Below the pieces are notes generated by a model. That model saw only the letters and a program-made list of their open reading frames with translations, did not search any database and was not told where the DNA came from. This document shows, one piece after another, positions 1-8,407 of a stretch of DNA of 64,000 nt. How positions within the stretch are numbered: position 1 is the first letter of the stretch; every line of letters begins with the position of its first letter. The DNA is taken from positions 31,533 to 95,532 of the forward strand of contig NZ_WHZU01000003.1 in the NCBI RefSeq assembly GCF_010667655.1, in the 5' to 3' direction. The translations under genes were made by a program, and so were the position numbers. Source of the DNA: Bifidobacterium saimiriisciurei. GTDB taxonomy: Bacteria; Actinomycetota; Actinomycetes; Actinomycetales; Bifidobacteriaceae.

Positions 1-453
1 GTGCAGACCGGCCTTCTTACGTTCCACCGCACGGGCGTCACGGGTCAGGAATCCGGCCTTCTTCAGGGCGGCGCGGTTGGCGTCACGGTCGATGGCGTTC
101 AGGGCGCGGGCGACGCCGAGACGGATGGCGCCGGCCTGGCCGGTGGTGCCACCGCCGTCGACGAGCACGACGACGTCGAACTTGCCTTCGAGCTTCAGCA
201 GAACGATCGGGGAGTTGACCTCACGCTGCTGGATCTTGCCCGGGAAGAACTCCTCCAGGGTGCGACCGTTGATCGTCCACTTGCCGGTGCCCGGAATCAG
301 ACGAACGCGGGCGACGGCTTCCTTACGACGGCCGGTGCCGTAGCCCGGAGCGATCGTGGAGGTGCCGGTGCCAGCGCCAGCATTGGTCTCGGAAGTGTAC
401 TGGGTGAGCTCCTCTTCGGTCTCCTGGACCGCGGAGTTGATGTTTTCAGCCAT
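1..453 (-). CDS. rpsI: 30S ribosomal protein S9 (3' end cut by window edge)
   Basis: Small-subunit ribosomal protein whose C-terminal tail reaches the decoding-centre side of the P-site tRNA. The frame begins at ATG 453 ([10 protein letters not shown]...) behind an AAAGGAG ribosome site and stays open to the window edge, so the Lys/Arg-rich C-terminal tail is not visible. Family landmarks seen are [26 protein letters not shown] and the glycine-rich [16 protein letters not shown]. The N-terminus carries an acidic extension of about 40 residues before the S9 fold. The gene follows rplM by 26 bp and is expected to be co-transcribed with it, the usual L13-S9 operon. The identification is secure; only the end is missing. 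Confidence 0.97.
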   Translation of the reverse strand, partial: MAENINSAVQETEEELTQYTSETNAGAGTGTSTIAPGYGTGRRKEAVARVRLIPGTGKWTINGRTLEEFFPGKIQQREVNSPIVLLKLEGKFDVVVLVDGGGTTGQAGAIRLGVARALNAIDRDANRAALKKAGFLTRDARAVERKKAGLH

Positions 454-479
454 AATCGGTGTCTCCTTTCGGTCCTGAA

Positions 480-929
480 TCACTTAGCCTGCTGGGAGAT
501 CTGCTTGATCTCGTACTCAACGGGCTTCTGAGGGGTGTGCGGGTGCTCGGCACCCTTGAAGATGCGCAGGCGGCTCAGCTGAACCTTGGCCAGACGGTTC
601 TTCGGCAGCATGCCCTTGACGGCGGCCTTGATCATGCGCTCGGGGTTCTTCTCGAGCAGCTCGCCGTAGCTGTCGGCGCGCAGGCCACCCGGGAAGCCGG
701 AGTGCATGTACAGGTTCTTGCCGAGCTTGTTGCCGGACAGGGCGATCTTCTCAGCGTTGATGATGATGACATGGTTGCCACCGTCGGCGTGAGGAGCGAA
801 CGTCGGCTTGTTCTTGCCGCGCAGCAGGTTGGCGGCAGTGGTTGCGAGACGGCCGAGAACCACGTCGGTGGCGTCGATGACGTACCACTCGTGGGTCAGA
901 TCGTTAGGCTTCGGAGTGAAAGTTTTCAC
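480..929 (-). CDS. rplM: 50S ribosomal protein L13
   Basis: Early-assembling large-subunit protein, 149 residues, a normal length for the family. Visible landmarks are [16 protein letters not shown] near the start, [18 protein letters not shown] in the middle and [10 protein letters not shown] followed by [11 protein letters not shown] near the end. It is first in the rplM-rpsI operon. A promoter lies about 150 bp upstream, leaving a long leader (about 930-1069) that may carry autoregulatory structure, as is known for L13 leaders in other bacteria. I did not resolve a specific fold there. Confidence 0.98.
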   Translation of the reverse strand: MKTFTPKPNDLTHEWYVIDATDVVLGRLATTAANLLRGKNKPTFAPHADGGNHVIIINAEKIALSGNKLGKNLYMHSGFPGGLRADSYGELLEKNPERMIKAAVKGMLPKNRLAKVQLSRLRIFKGAEHPHTPQKPVEYEIKQISQQAK

Positions 930-1075
930 GATATACCTTTTCTTTACTATTGTGTTCCGGGCAATTGCGGATTGGTTAGGTCCCCTTTTGCCTCATTATC
1001 CGTGGGCTCCCTGAAAGTCCTATTGGCGAGTGGGACAGCGCTTTGAAGGACCCCTGGGAAACACAACAATCCACT

Positions 1076-1103
1076 AGTGTACCGCTTTTTACGCGTTCGT
1101 CAA
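1076..1103 (-). promoter_or_regulatory. Promoter of rplM-rpsI
   Basis: Reading the minus strand, TTGACG and TACACT are separated by 16 bp, a strong sigma-70-like pair in the correct orientation upstream of rplM. Transcription would start near 1069 and leave a leader of about 140 nt before the rplM ATG. It also sits just past the stop codon of vsr, so vsr transcripts run toward it. Confidence 0.7.
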
Positions 1104-1113
1104 AACACCGGGG

Positions 1114-1584
1114 TCAATGCGACACGCCGATGATTTCGTCGTAAAGCCGCGACAGACGCTCATCGCGATGCTTCCTGTCGAGCTCGCATTCCCAGACGGT
1201 GATGACGTGCCATCCCATCTCCTCGAGTTCGGCGCGCTGCCGTCGGTCGCGGTCGCGATTGCGGGTGAGCTTGGCCTTCCAGAACTCGACGTTCGACTTC
1301 GGCATCGAGTGCTTCGAACAGCCTTCGTGCATATGCCAGAAACATCCGTTGACGAATACGATGACATGCCATTTCGGCAGCACGATGTCGGGATGGCCTG
1401 GATAGCGCCTGTCGTTCTTGCGGAACCGCAGTCCGCGACGGAACAGGTAGCTTCGGGTGAGCGTCTCGATGGAGGTGTCCTTGCCGCGGATGTGCGACAT
1501 GGTGTAGCTGCGCGTGCCGCGCTCGTATTTCTCCGGCTTCGCGCTTTTCCCGGATTTCCTTGGTTTTCTGGCTGCCATCGCCAT
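1114..1584 (-). CDS. vsr: Very-short-patch repair endonuclease (Vsr), orphan
   Basis: Predicted nicking endonuclease that starts repair of T:G mismatches produced by deamination of 5-methylcytosine. The 156 residues contain the family signatures SHIRGKDTSIET, GHPDIVLPKW (with the metal-binding Asp), FVNGCFWHMHEGC and the C-terminal GWHVITVWECEL. The E. coli enzyme has His where this protein has Asn in FVNG; that position also varies in other family members. The N-terminus is Lys/Arg-rich. Vsr genes normally sit beside a cytosine-5 methyltransferase, but none is present in this window: the neighbours are rplM and malQ. Two in-frame ATGs (1584, 1578) compete and neither has a strong ribosome site. 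Confidence 0.9.
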   Translation of the reverse strand: MAMAARKPRKSGKSAKPEKYERGTRSYTMSHIRGKDTSIETLTRSYLFRRGLRFRKNDRRYPGHPDIVLPKWHVIVFVNGCFWHMHEGCSKHSMPKSNVEFWKAKLTRNRDRDRRQRAELEEMGWHVITVWECELDRKHRDERLSRLYDEIIGVSH

Positions 1585-1710
1585 CGATGGTATCCCGGCG
1601 AGGAGATCTTGGCGGATGCGGGTTCCGAGATTTTTCGATCCTCCATACGATGAACGGCTCCTCCTGCTTCGCAGGGGAGCCGTATCGATACACCGAAAAG
1701 GGGCCGGAGG

Positions 1711-3879
1711 CTACTTCTCGCCGCGCATCACGGCGGCGAGGGACTGGACTCGCGGCCTGTCGAACAGGTCGTCGAGCAGCACTGGGGCGCCTTCGCCGTC
1801 GGCGAGCGGAATGCGCCAGTTCGGATACTCGTTGTTCGTGCCCGGCTGGTTCTGCGTGCGGCGTTCCCCCACGGCGTCGGTGATGGTGGCGCACAGCAGC
1901 TTCGACGGCGACGCGCACAGCGCACGGTGCATGCCTTCGATGAGGTCCTGCTCGTGGGCGTCCTCGTCATCAAGCCATTCGCGCTGGATCCAGCCTCCGT
2001 CGGCCAGCATGGAGAGCAGGGCGTCATGCTCGCGCTTGGCGTCGGCCATGAACTCCTCCTCGCTGCCGGTGAGCAGATGCAGCTGGCTGCGCAGCTTCAC
2101 ATGCACGTACCTGAGGTAGCCGGCCGTCGGCGGGATGTCGTGCGTGGTGACCGAGGCCAGGGTGAGCGGACGCCAGTCCTGCGGCTTGCGGAACTTGCCG
2201 TCGCGCTGTTCGAACCATTCGATGGCGCAGCCCAGCAGGCCGTGGGCGGCAAGCTCCTTGGCCATGTAGTCCGGGACCACGCCGAGGTCCTCGCCGACCA
2301 CCACACCGTGGGCGCGCTCCGCCTCGAGGGCCAGGATGCCCAGCATCACGTCGGAGTCGTAGTACACGTAGGCGCCTTCCTTGGCGCTGCGGCCTTCGGG
2401 AATCCACCACAGGCGGAACAGGCCGATGGCATGGTCGATGCGCACGGCGCCGGCGTGGGCGAACATGCCGGCGACGATGTCGCGGTACGCCTTGTATCCG
2501 GTGTTGGCGAGGTATTCCGGGTTCAGCGGCGGCTGGCTCCAGTTCTGTCCCTGCTGGTTGTAGAAGTCCGGCGGGGCGCCGACGGTGGCGCCGTAGGCGA
2601 AGCGTTCCGGGTTCCACCACACGTCCGAACCGTAGGGATGCACGCCCACGGCCATGTCGGCCATGATGCCGATGCGCATGCCGGCGTCATGCGCCGTCTG
2701 CTGGGCGTCGGCGAGCTGCTCCTCGGCGATCCACTCGAGCCAGCGGTAGAACTCGAGGGTATCGGGGTACTGCTTGCGCAGCTGCTCGATCTCGGGGGAC
2801 TTGCGGCCGTATGCCTTGACCCACGATCCGGCCTCGTCGGTCGGCGCCCCCCACTTGTCGTAGGCCAGGCACCATGTGGCGTAGCCCTCCAGATCCTCGC
2901 CGGCCTTCTTCTTGTACTCGTCGAAGGCGCGCTGGCGCTCCTCGGTGCGAGACGCCTTGAAGATGGACCACAGGGCCGGCATCTTCGCGCTCCACATCTC
3001 GTCGCGGTCGATCTTGTCGGCGTCGGTGTTGAGCAGCTTCACCGAATCGTGCAGACGGGAGACCTGCGCCTTGGTCTCGTCGGGAAGCTCGGAGAACTCG
3101 GGGATGCTTTCCGGATGGATGTACGTGAAGTTGACGAAGCGGCGGGAGATCGGCAGATAGGGGGACGGAGTGAGCGGGGTGCACGGCTCTCCGGCGTGCA
3201 CGGGGTTGATGAGCACGAAGTCGGAGCCCGTCTTCTCCTTGGATTCGCGCAGCATGGTCTTCAGGTCGCCGAAGTCGCCGACGCCCCACGACTGCGAGGA
3301 GCGCGTTGAATAGAACTGTGCCATCCAGCCCCACAGGTGCCCGTGCTTCATGGGGTCGAGCAGTTCGATCTTCTCCGGCGCGCAGATCAGCGTGGCGGTC
3401 TCGACACGATTCCCCACCTTCACCTGAAGCGTGTGATAGCCGAGCGGCACGTCGGCGGGGATGATGATGACCGAGTTCACCACGAACCGGTCGGAAAGCG
3501 CCTTCGCCATGGCTCCATCGCCGGCGTCGCCCTCCAACGGCCCGTATTCGGTGCCGTCCTCCAGCGTCAGCGTCGCCGACGGCACGTCGGTGACGCCGTG
3601 GTTCACCTTGATACGGCTTTCGTGTCCGGCGATGTGCAGCAGCGTCGGTGCGACAAGGCGGCTGTAGATGCTTTCGTTCGCCTGCGTCAATGCAGCGGCG
3701 ATGGCATCGTCATCCGACGCGTCGACTCCCAGACTGGCCAGGACGTTCACCAAGACATCATCGTCTATCTCAACATATTCGCCCTGCTGGCCCACGTAGA
3801 ACGTGGCCACACCCTTGGCCTTTGCCAGCTGAATCAGCGGGCGGGCCAGGCGTTCATTGGATTCTTCTCGCTGTTCCAT
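1711..3879 (-). CDS. malQ: 4-alpha-glucanotransferase (amylomaltase, GH77)
   Basis: Transfers alpha-1,4-glucan segments in cytoplasmic maltodextrin metabolism. The 722-residue protein has an N-terminal extension of about 170 residues before the GH77 barrel, as in the long actinobacterial MalQ type. Catalytic signatures are in order: nucleophile Asp482 in VRIDHAIG, acid/base Glu530 in VVGEDLG, and transition-state Asp581 in TTHDIP. The substrate-binding stretch GAPPDFYNQQGQNW is also intact. It stands alone, about 125 bp after vsr, with no mal transporter nearby. Confidence 0.97.
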   Translation of the reverse strand: MEQREESNERLARPLIQLAKAKGVATFYVGQQGEYVEIDDDVLVNVLASLGVDASDDDAIAAALTQANESIYSRLVAPTLLHIAGHESRIKVNHGVTDVPSATLTLEDGTEYGPLEGDAGDGAMAKALSDRFVVNSVIIIPADVPLGYHTLQVKVGNRVETATLICAPEKIELLDPMKHGHLWGWMAQFYSTRSSQSWGVGDFGDLKTMLRESKEKTGSDFVLINPVHAGEPCTPLTPSPYLPISRRFVNFTYIHPESIPEFSELPDETKAQVSRLHDSVKLLNTDADKIDRDEMWSAKMPALWSIFKASRTEERQRAFDEYKKKAGEDLEGYATWCLAYDKWGAPTDEAGSWVKAYGRKSPEIEQLRKQYPDTLEFYRWLEWIAEEQLADAQQTAHDAGMRIGIMADMAVGVHPYGSDVWWNPERFAYGATVGAPPDFYNQQGQNWSQPPLNPEYLANTGYKAYRDIVAGMFAHAGAVRIDHAIGLFRLWWIPEGRSAKEGAYVYYDSDVMLGILALEAERAHGVVVGEDLGVVPDYMAKELAAHGLLGCAIEWFEQRDGKFRKPQDWRPLTLASVTTHDIPPTAGYLRYVHVKLRSQLHLLTGSEEEFMADAKREHDALLSMLADGGWIQREWLDDEDAHEQDLIEGMHRALCASPSKLLCATITDAVGERRTQNQPGTNNEYPNWRIPLADGEGAPVLLDDLFDRPRVQSLAAVMRGEK

Positions 3880-3977
3880 AGTCCCAGCTTAACGCCGAAA
3901 CCCGCCGTTGCAACGTTTGACATGCCCCTGTTAACCTGCCGTATACACTTTTTCGCATATCCGCGGGGGCATCCGTT

Positions 3978-4583
3978 TCAGCCCCGGCCGGAGCGACGAC
4001 GCTCCACGGCGTGGCGCACCTGGATGTCGGGGTCGTCGGCCAGCCGTTCCAGCGTCTCCTCGCCGGTGTTGGGATTGAGCGCCACCGCCCTTCGAATCAT
4101 CGCGGTCAGCACGGCCGGCCCGTCCTTGCCCTCGTCCACGCCGAAGCGCGAGAGCAGGTCGAGCACATGGGCGTCGTTGCGTTCGTCCTCGGCGCCTTCC
4201 ATGCGCATCTTCCACGAGGTCATCGGATTGGCGAGCGCGGCGGCGCGCACCTCGTCCACGTCGTCCTTGGTGAGCCGGCCGACCAGCCAGTTCTTGTCGT
4301 TGGTGTTCTCGGCGACGGCCTTGCGCACCGAAGGCTCGGGGTCCTCGCTGAGCTTGACGAGGATGTTCGGGAACGGCATGGTCTGCGCGAGGTAGAGACG
4401 GTCCTCCACCGCCGTGTGGTGGTTGCCGGCCACGGCCTCCAGCAATGCCGTGGCTCGGGAGAACGCGGCGGCGTCGCTGCGGTCGGGCAGCGGCCGGCGG
4501 GCGAATTCGCCGAGCTCCTGCGGGTCCTCGGAGTGGCGCAGGCGTTCGTAGGTGGCGGTCAGCGGTTCGTGCTCTTCGGTCAT
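3978..4583 (-). CDS. Helical-repeat (HEAT / leucine-rich variant) protein
   Basis: A 201-residue soluble protein with no signal peptide. It contains at least three alpha-helical repeats of the HEAT or leucine-rich-variant kind: LSEDPEPSVRKAVAENT, LTKDDVDEVRAAALANP, and LADDPDIQVRHAVERR near the C-terminus. The recurring asx-proline and VR(x)A(V/A) pattern is typical of such scaffolds, which bind proteins or nucleic acids. No catalytic motif is visible. It lies between malQ and yigZ on the same strand, with about 80-100 bp gaps. A related repeat forms the tail of the FHA protein at 35932-37182. The exact function is unknown. Confidence 0.75.
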   Translation of the reverse strand: MTEEHEPLTATYERLRHSEDPQELGEFARRPLPDRSDAAAFSRATALLEAVAGNHHTAVEDRLYLAQTMPFPNILVKLSEDPEPSVRKAVAENTNDKNWLVGRLTKDDVDEVRAAALANPMTSWKMRMEGAEDERNDAHVLDLLSRFGVDEGKDGPAVLTAMIRRAVALNPNTGEETLERLADDPDIQVRHAVERRRSGRG

Positions 4584-4664
4584 GGGTTCCAGCTTACTGA
4601 ATCGTGTTGGCGGGTGGATGGTCGGATTGTTCGCGGTGCGGCGTCGACGGCCAGGAGCCGATGC

Positions 4665-5309
4665 CTAGTCGGCGTCGGGTACGGGACTGTTCAGGGTTCC
4701 CTGGAACTCCGGTTCGACGGCGGCGTTGAAGGTCTCACGAACGCGGTTTTCGAATCCTGCCGCCTCGGTTTCGGGCACGGTGAGCGTCATGGCCACGCGG
4801 TCGGTGAACTCCTCATGTTCCACCACGCCGCCGGCAAGCGTGACGAGCTGCCGCATCATGGTCAGCTGCGGGTAGTCGATGACGACGCCGTATCGGCGGC
4901 ATGCGACGATGTCGGCGCCCTTGGCGGCCTTGACGGCCAGCGAGGCGGCCGACGAGTACGCGCGGATCAGGCCGCCGGAGCCGAGGAGTATGCCGCCGAA
5001 GTATCGGGTGACGCATACCACGCAGTCGGTGAGTCCGGATTGGCGCAGGACGTCGAGAATGGGCTTGCCGGCCGTGCCGGAGGGTTCGCCGTCGTCGCTC
5101 ATGCGTTCGCCGAGCTGGCCGTCGGAGCCTCCCCATACGGCGGCGTATGCCACATGCCGGGCCTTGGGATGCTGTTCGCGGATGATTTCCACGAAGGCGA
5201 GCGCGTCGTCCTGGGAGTCGATGTGGCAGGCGTCGCCGATGAATTCGGATTTCTTCTCCGTCAGCGCGTCGTGCGCCGGATCATCCAACGTGTTGAGAAT
5301 GGTACGCAT
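4665..5309 (-). CDS. yigZ: YigZ/IMPACT family protein
   Basis: A 214-residue member of the UPF0029/IMPACT family, proposed to act around stalled or starved ribosomes. The N-terminal domain has the diagnostic stretches KKSEFIG, HPKARHVAYA, DDGEPSGTAGKPIL and RYFGGILLGSGGLIRAY. The last about 80 residues match the smaller C-terminal domain of bacterial YigZ. It is separated by 28 bp from the dehydrogenase gene upstream and is probably co-transcribed with it. Confidence 0.93.
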   Translation of the reverse strand: MRTILNTLDDPAHDALTEKKSEFIGDACHIDSQDDALAFVEIIREQHPKARHVAYAAVWGGSDGQLGERMSDDGEPSGTAGKPILDVLRQSGLTDCVVCVTRYFGGILLGSGGLIRAYSSAASLAVKAAKGADIVACRRYGVVIDYPQLTMMRQLVTLAGGVVEHEEFTDRVAMTLTVPETEAAGFENRVRETFNAAVEPEFQGTLNSPVPDAD

Positions 5310-5337
5310 GCTGTCGGTTCGCTTTCATCGGTCGGTG

Positions 5338-6327
5338 TCAGACGACCACGTTGTAGGATTCGCCTTCGAGATATGATACGGCGGCGGTGACGTTCTGGTC
5401 CACGATGCCGGCGAGCGCCCGGTCGGAGCGCCACGCCACGTGCGGGGTGAGCACGACGTTGTCGAGTCCGCGCAGCGGGTCGTCGGCGGGCAGCGGCTCG
5501 GGGGCGAACACGTCGAGTCCGGCGGTGATGTCGCCGCGGCCGAGACGCCGCTCTAGGGCGCCGGGGCGCACGAGTTCGGCGCGGGCGGTGTTGATGAACG
5601 CCGCGCCGGGGCGCAGCAGGTCGAGCTGGTCGTCGCCGATGACGCCCTGCGTCGCGTCGTTCAATGCGAGATGGAGGCTGACGACGTCGGCGTTCGCGAA
5701 GACGTCGTCGATGCTGGCGGCGGCCTTTGCGCCGAGCCTGGCGTAGGCGCGTTCGTCCGGATGACGGGCCCAGATCAGCAGGTTCATGCCGAGGCCGTGG
5801 GCGAGTTCGGCGACCCGGCGGCCGATGCCGCCGAAGCCGACGAGTCCCATGGTCAGTCCCCCGATTTCGGTGATGTCGGCGCCCGGCCATGCCTCGTCGC
5901 GCATGCGGGCGTTGAAGGCGCCGGCCCGGTGGGTGATTTCGAACAGCAGGGCGATGGCGTGTTCGGCGACGGCGTTGTCGCCGTAGTGCACGGCGTTGCA
6001 GATGCGGATGCCCAGCCGCTGCGCCTCGGCGAGGTTGACGAAGTTGGCGACGCCGGTGCCGCCGAACGTCATGCATCGTACGGTGGGTGCAAGGCGGGCG
6101 AGCATGTCGTCGGTGAAGTGCACGCCGGTGGTCATGGCGATTTCGGCGCCGTCGAGCCGGCGCATGATCTCGTCGGCGTCGGAGATCATGTCGGTATGAA
6201 GACGGACCCGCGCGATGTCGGCGAATCGCGGCAGCTGGCTGCGGAACAGGTCGACCATAGAGGGGAAGCAACTGGGGATCGCCACCAGCGGCAGATCGGT
6301 ACGTTCCGTATTGAGTTCGACGACCAT
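5338..6327 (-). CDS. D-isomer-specific 2-hydroxyacid dehydrogenase
   Basis: NAD(P)-dependent cytoplasmic oxidoreductase of the phosphoglycerate/formate dehydrogenase superfamily, 329 residues. The Rossmann motif is GLVGFGGIGRRVAE. The catalytic triad is present: Arg in INTARAELV, Glu in VFAPEPL, His in LTPHVAW. The substrate is not identifiable from sequence; no serine-pathway gene is nearby. I start it at ATG 6327, which has AAGGAG six bases upstream, instead of the GTG three bases earlier. Confidence 0.9.
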   Translation of the reverse strand: MVVELNTERTDLPLVAIPSCFPSMVDLFRSQLPRFADIARVRLHTDMISDADEIMRRLDGAEIAMTTGVHFTDDMLARLAPTVRCMTFGGTGVANFVNLAEAQRLGIRICNAVHYGDNAVAEHAIALLFEITHRAGAFNARMRDEAWPGADITEIGGLTMGLVGFGGIGRRVAELAHGLGMNLLIWARHPDERAYARLGAKAAASIDDVFANADVVSLHLALNDATQGVIGDDQLDLLRPGAAFINTARAELVRPGALERRLGRGDITAGLDVFAPEPLPADDPLRGLDNVVLTPHVAWRSDRALAGIVDQNVTAAVSYLEGESYNVVV

Positions 6328-6476
6328 CACGTGCTCCTTAGCTCAGCGGGCCGGTCTTGCCTGTCCGGCATATCCGGCCCATGGATTACCCCGCCAGTTT
6401 ACTGCCGGCCCGCCGCCGGCCGTCTTCCGCGCTCCCGGCATGGACCGGCCATCCGGCGACCCTTCGTCCATTTCGT

Positions 6477-7844
6477 CTATTTGCCGGATCCCTCCTTGGT
6501 GACGAGCCATTCGCGCACGACGTTCGGGTCGGCGCCACGCTTGTAGATGACGTCGTGGATGCGCTGGCGCACCTGGGCGTCCTGCTCGGTGGACCAGCAT
6601 GTGCCGTCGGGATGGTCGTCCGATATCGGGCACCATCGGTAGTCGGCGCCGCGGCGGTTCGCGGTGGGCAGCCAGTCGATGCGGCTGACGCGCCACGAAC
6701 CGTCCTCGCCCTTCTTGCCGGCGAACTGGATGCGCGCGGTCATGCCCTGGTTGTTCACGATGCGCGAGGCCGGCGCGTCGGTGGTGACGGCGTTGCCGGT
6801 GCCGTAGATGATCCACGTGTTCTTGTATTTCTCGATGGGCTGCACGCAATGGCATCCGGCACCGTAGATCACGTCGAACGCGCCGGTGTCGGCGAGTTCG
6901 TGGGCTTCGCTCACCTGCCAGTCGTCGGCGTCGTCGATGTATTCCTGCACGGAGTGCATGGCCATGGCCACGACGTCGGCGCCCTGCTGGCGGGCGGCCT
7001 TCGCCTTGGCGACCGCACGGTCGATGTCGGACTGGTGATGCGGGTCGCTGGCCTCGCGAAGCCTGTCGACGCGCCAGTCGGCGTCGGCCTCGAAGCCGTT
7101 GAGCGACACGGTGCCGGTGACCAGACCGAGCTTGCCGCCGCCGGTGGGCGAGTCGATGACGAGCGGCTTCATGGAATCCGCCTCGGTCTTGTAGGAGCCG
7201 GTCTGCTGGATGCCGAGTCCGGCGAGTGTGTCCCATAGACGGTTGACGCCTTCGGCACCCTGATCCCACGAATGGTTGGTGGCATGGGTGCAGGCCTGGA
7301 AACCGACCTTGGCGGCCGCGTCCGCCACTTCGGGGGGAATGGCGAACACGGGGTATCCGGTGTAGGGGCCGCCGCGTTGGGCGATCGGGGTTTCGAACTC
7401 GCATACCGAGATGTCGGACGCCTTCATATAGCGCTGCATCGGCTGGAGCAGCGGCACGAAATCGAAGGCAGAGCCATCGGTGGCGGCGGGGTCCGCGCCC
7501 TGGAAATGCTCCCATAGATGCGGATGGAACAGCAGGTCGCCGTTGACCATCAATGCGATGCAGTCGCGGTCCGGGCAGTCGGGGGAATTGCCGTGGTGTT
7601 CGGCCACGGTGGGGACGGCGCTGGGACGGTCGAGATCGGCGTCGACGACCGACTGCGATTGCGATGTCTGCGTGGACGTACCCTGCTGCGAGGCCCCGCG
7701 CAGATACAGTGCGCCGGCGGCCGCGCCGACGATAAGCAGCACGCACAGGATGACGGCCACAGGCAGGCCGACGGACCGTGCACCGGCGGCGCCATGACCG
7801 TCATGCGGGGTATCGGCGGCATGCCGGGGATTGCCGATTCTCAT
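6477..7844 (-). CDS. CapA family protein (poly-gamma-glutamate synthesis-like), membrane-anchored
   Basis: 455 residues with a short basic N-terminus, one transmembrane segment (about residues 27-46, VGLPVAVILCVLLIVG) and an extracytoplasmic CapA/metallophosphatase-like domain. CapA landmarks are recognisable: NGDLLFHP, CEFETPI, ATNHSWDQGAEG, MHSVQEY and CVQPIEKYKNTWIIYGTGN. The usual HWGxEY and SHPH motifs read HSVQEY and GCHC here, so the active site differs from textbook CapA. There are no other capsule genes adjacent. An alternative ATG at 7889 adds 15 residues and also has a ribosome site. Confidence 0.85.
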   Translation of the reverse strand: MRIGNPRHAADTPHDGHGAAGARSVGLPVAVILCVLLIVGAAAGALYLRGASQQGTSTQTSQSQSVVDADLDRPSAVPTVAEHHGNSPDCPDRDCIALMVNGDLLFHPHLWEHFQGADPAATDGSAFDFVPLLQPMQRYMKASDISVCEFETPIAQRGGPYTGYPVFAIPPEVADAAAKVGFQACTHATNHSWDQGAEGVNRLWDTLAGLGIQQTGSYKTEADSMKPLVIDSPTGGGKLGLVTGTVSLNGFEADADWRVDRLREASDPHHQSDIDRAVAKAKAARQQGADVVAMAMHSVQEYIDDADDWQVSEAHELADTGAFDVIYGAGCHCVQPIEKYKNTWIIYGTGNAVTTDAPASRIVNNQGMTARIQFAGKKGEDGSWRVSRIDWLPTANRRGADYRWCPISDDHPDGTCWSTEQDAQVRQRIHDVIYKRGADPNVVREWLVTKEGSGK

Positions 7845-8193
7845 TCGTTTCCTCGCTCTCCGCTCCGTCGTCGGAGCCTCTCTAGGCATAGTGTAGCCAC
7901 CTGCGGGGGCGTACGGCGGACATGACGGGCATCGGAACGTCCGATAAGTCGGGGCAGTCGTATGAAGGCATGCCGACGGCGGATAAATTCGCCGATATCC
8001 GGCATGGTCATGGCCGTGTCGCGAAAACGAATACGCTACGCTAAACAATGGAGACGGGCGGACAACGGCGTACCTCCGTCCCCGCTTCATAACGGACCCC
8101 ACACGACCTCCACGCGGCGCGGCCTCTTCGCCGGCGCCGCCGACGCATGAGTGTGAAAAACAAAAAAATCCCGAACGATTGTTCGGGATTCGA
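7845..8193. other. Intergenic region upstream of capA-like gene
   Basis: About 350 bp without a convincing gene. It contains a 6-bp-stem hairpin (GCTCCG-ACGA-CGGAGC) just before the capA-like start, a weak minus-strand promoter candidate (TTGTCC-16 bp-TAGCGT, near 8048-8075), and the tRNA-Ser terminator at its right end. Nothing else is recognised. Confidence 0.4.
8163..8189 (-). terminator. Rho-independent terminator after tRNA-Ser
   Basis: On the minus strand, a perfect stem CCCGAAC-AATC-GTTCGGG is followed by ATTTTTTTG, a few bases beyond the tRNA 3' end. Confidence 0.85.
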
Positions 8194-8283
8194 TGGCGGA
8201 GTGAGGGGGATTCGAACCCCCGAACCGCTTGCGCAGTTAACACCTTAGCAGGGTGCCCCTTTCGGCCACTCAGGCATCACTCC
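8194..8283 (-). tRNA. tRNA-Ser (anticodon GCT)
   Basis: A 90-nt class II tRNA with a long variable arm. The acceptor stem GGAGTGA pairs with TCACTCC, the anticodon loop CTGCTAA gives GCT, and the T-loop GGTTCGAATC is intact. The discriminator G is followed by CCA in the DNA. It reads serine AGC/AGU codons. Confidence 0.97.
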
Positions 8284-8407
8284 GTGTTGAACGCATATGT
8301 CAGATGCACAATGCGCGCAACAGAGAAATACTGTACCACCATATGCGGATTAAAGCGAGCGCCGGCATGTTGCGATGTTGCGATGCCGGCATGCGTACCA
8401 TGGGAGC

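Noticed and set aside
7845..8243. Longer N-terminus for the CapA-like protein
   Set aside because: It would run through tRNA-Ser and its terminator; the segment has no protein-like composition.
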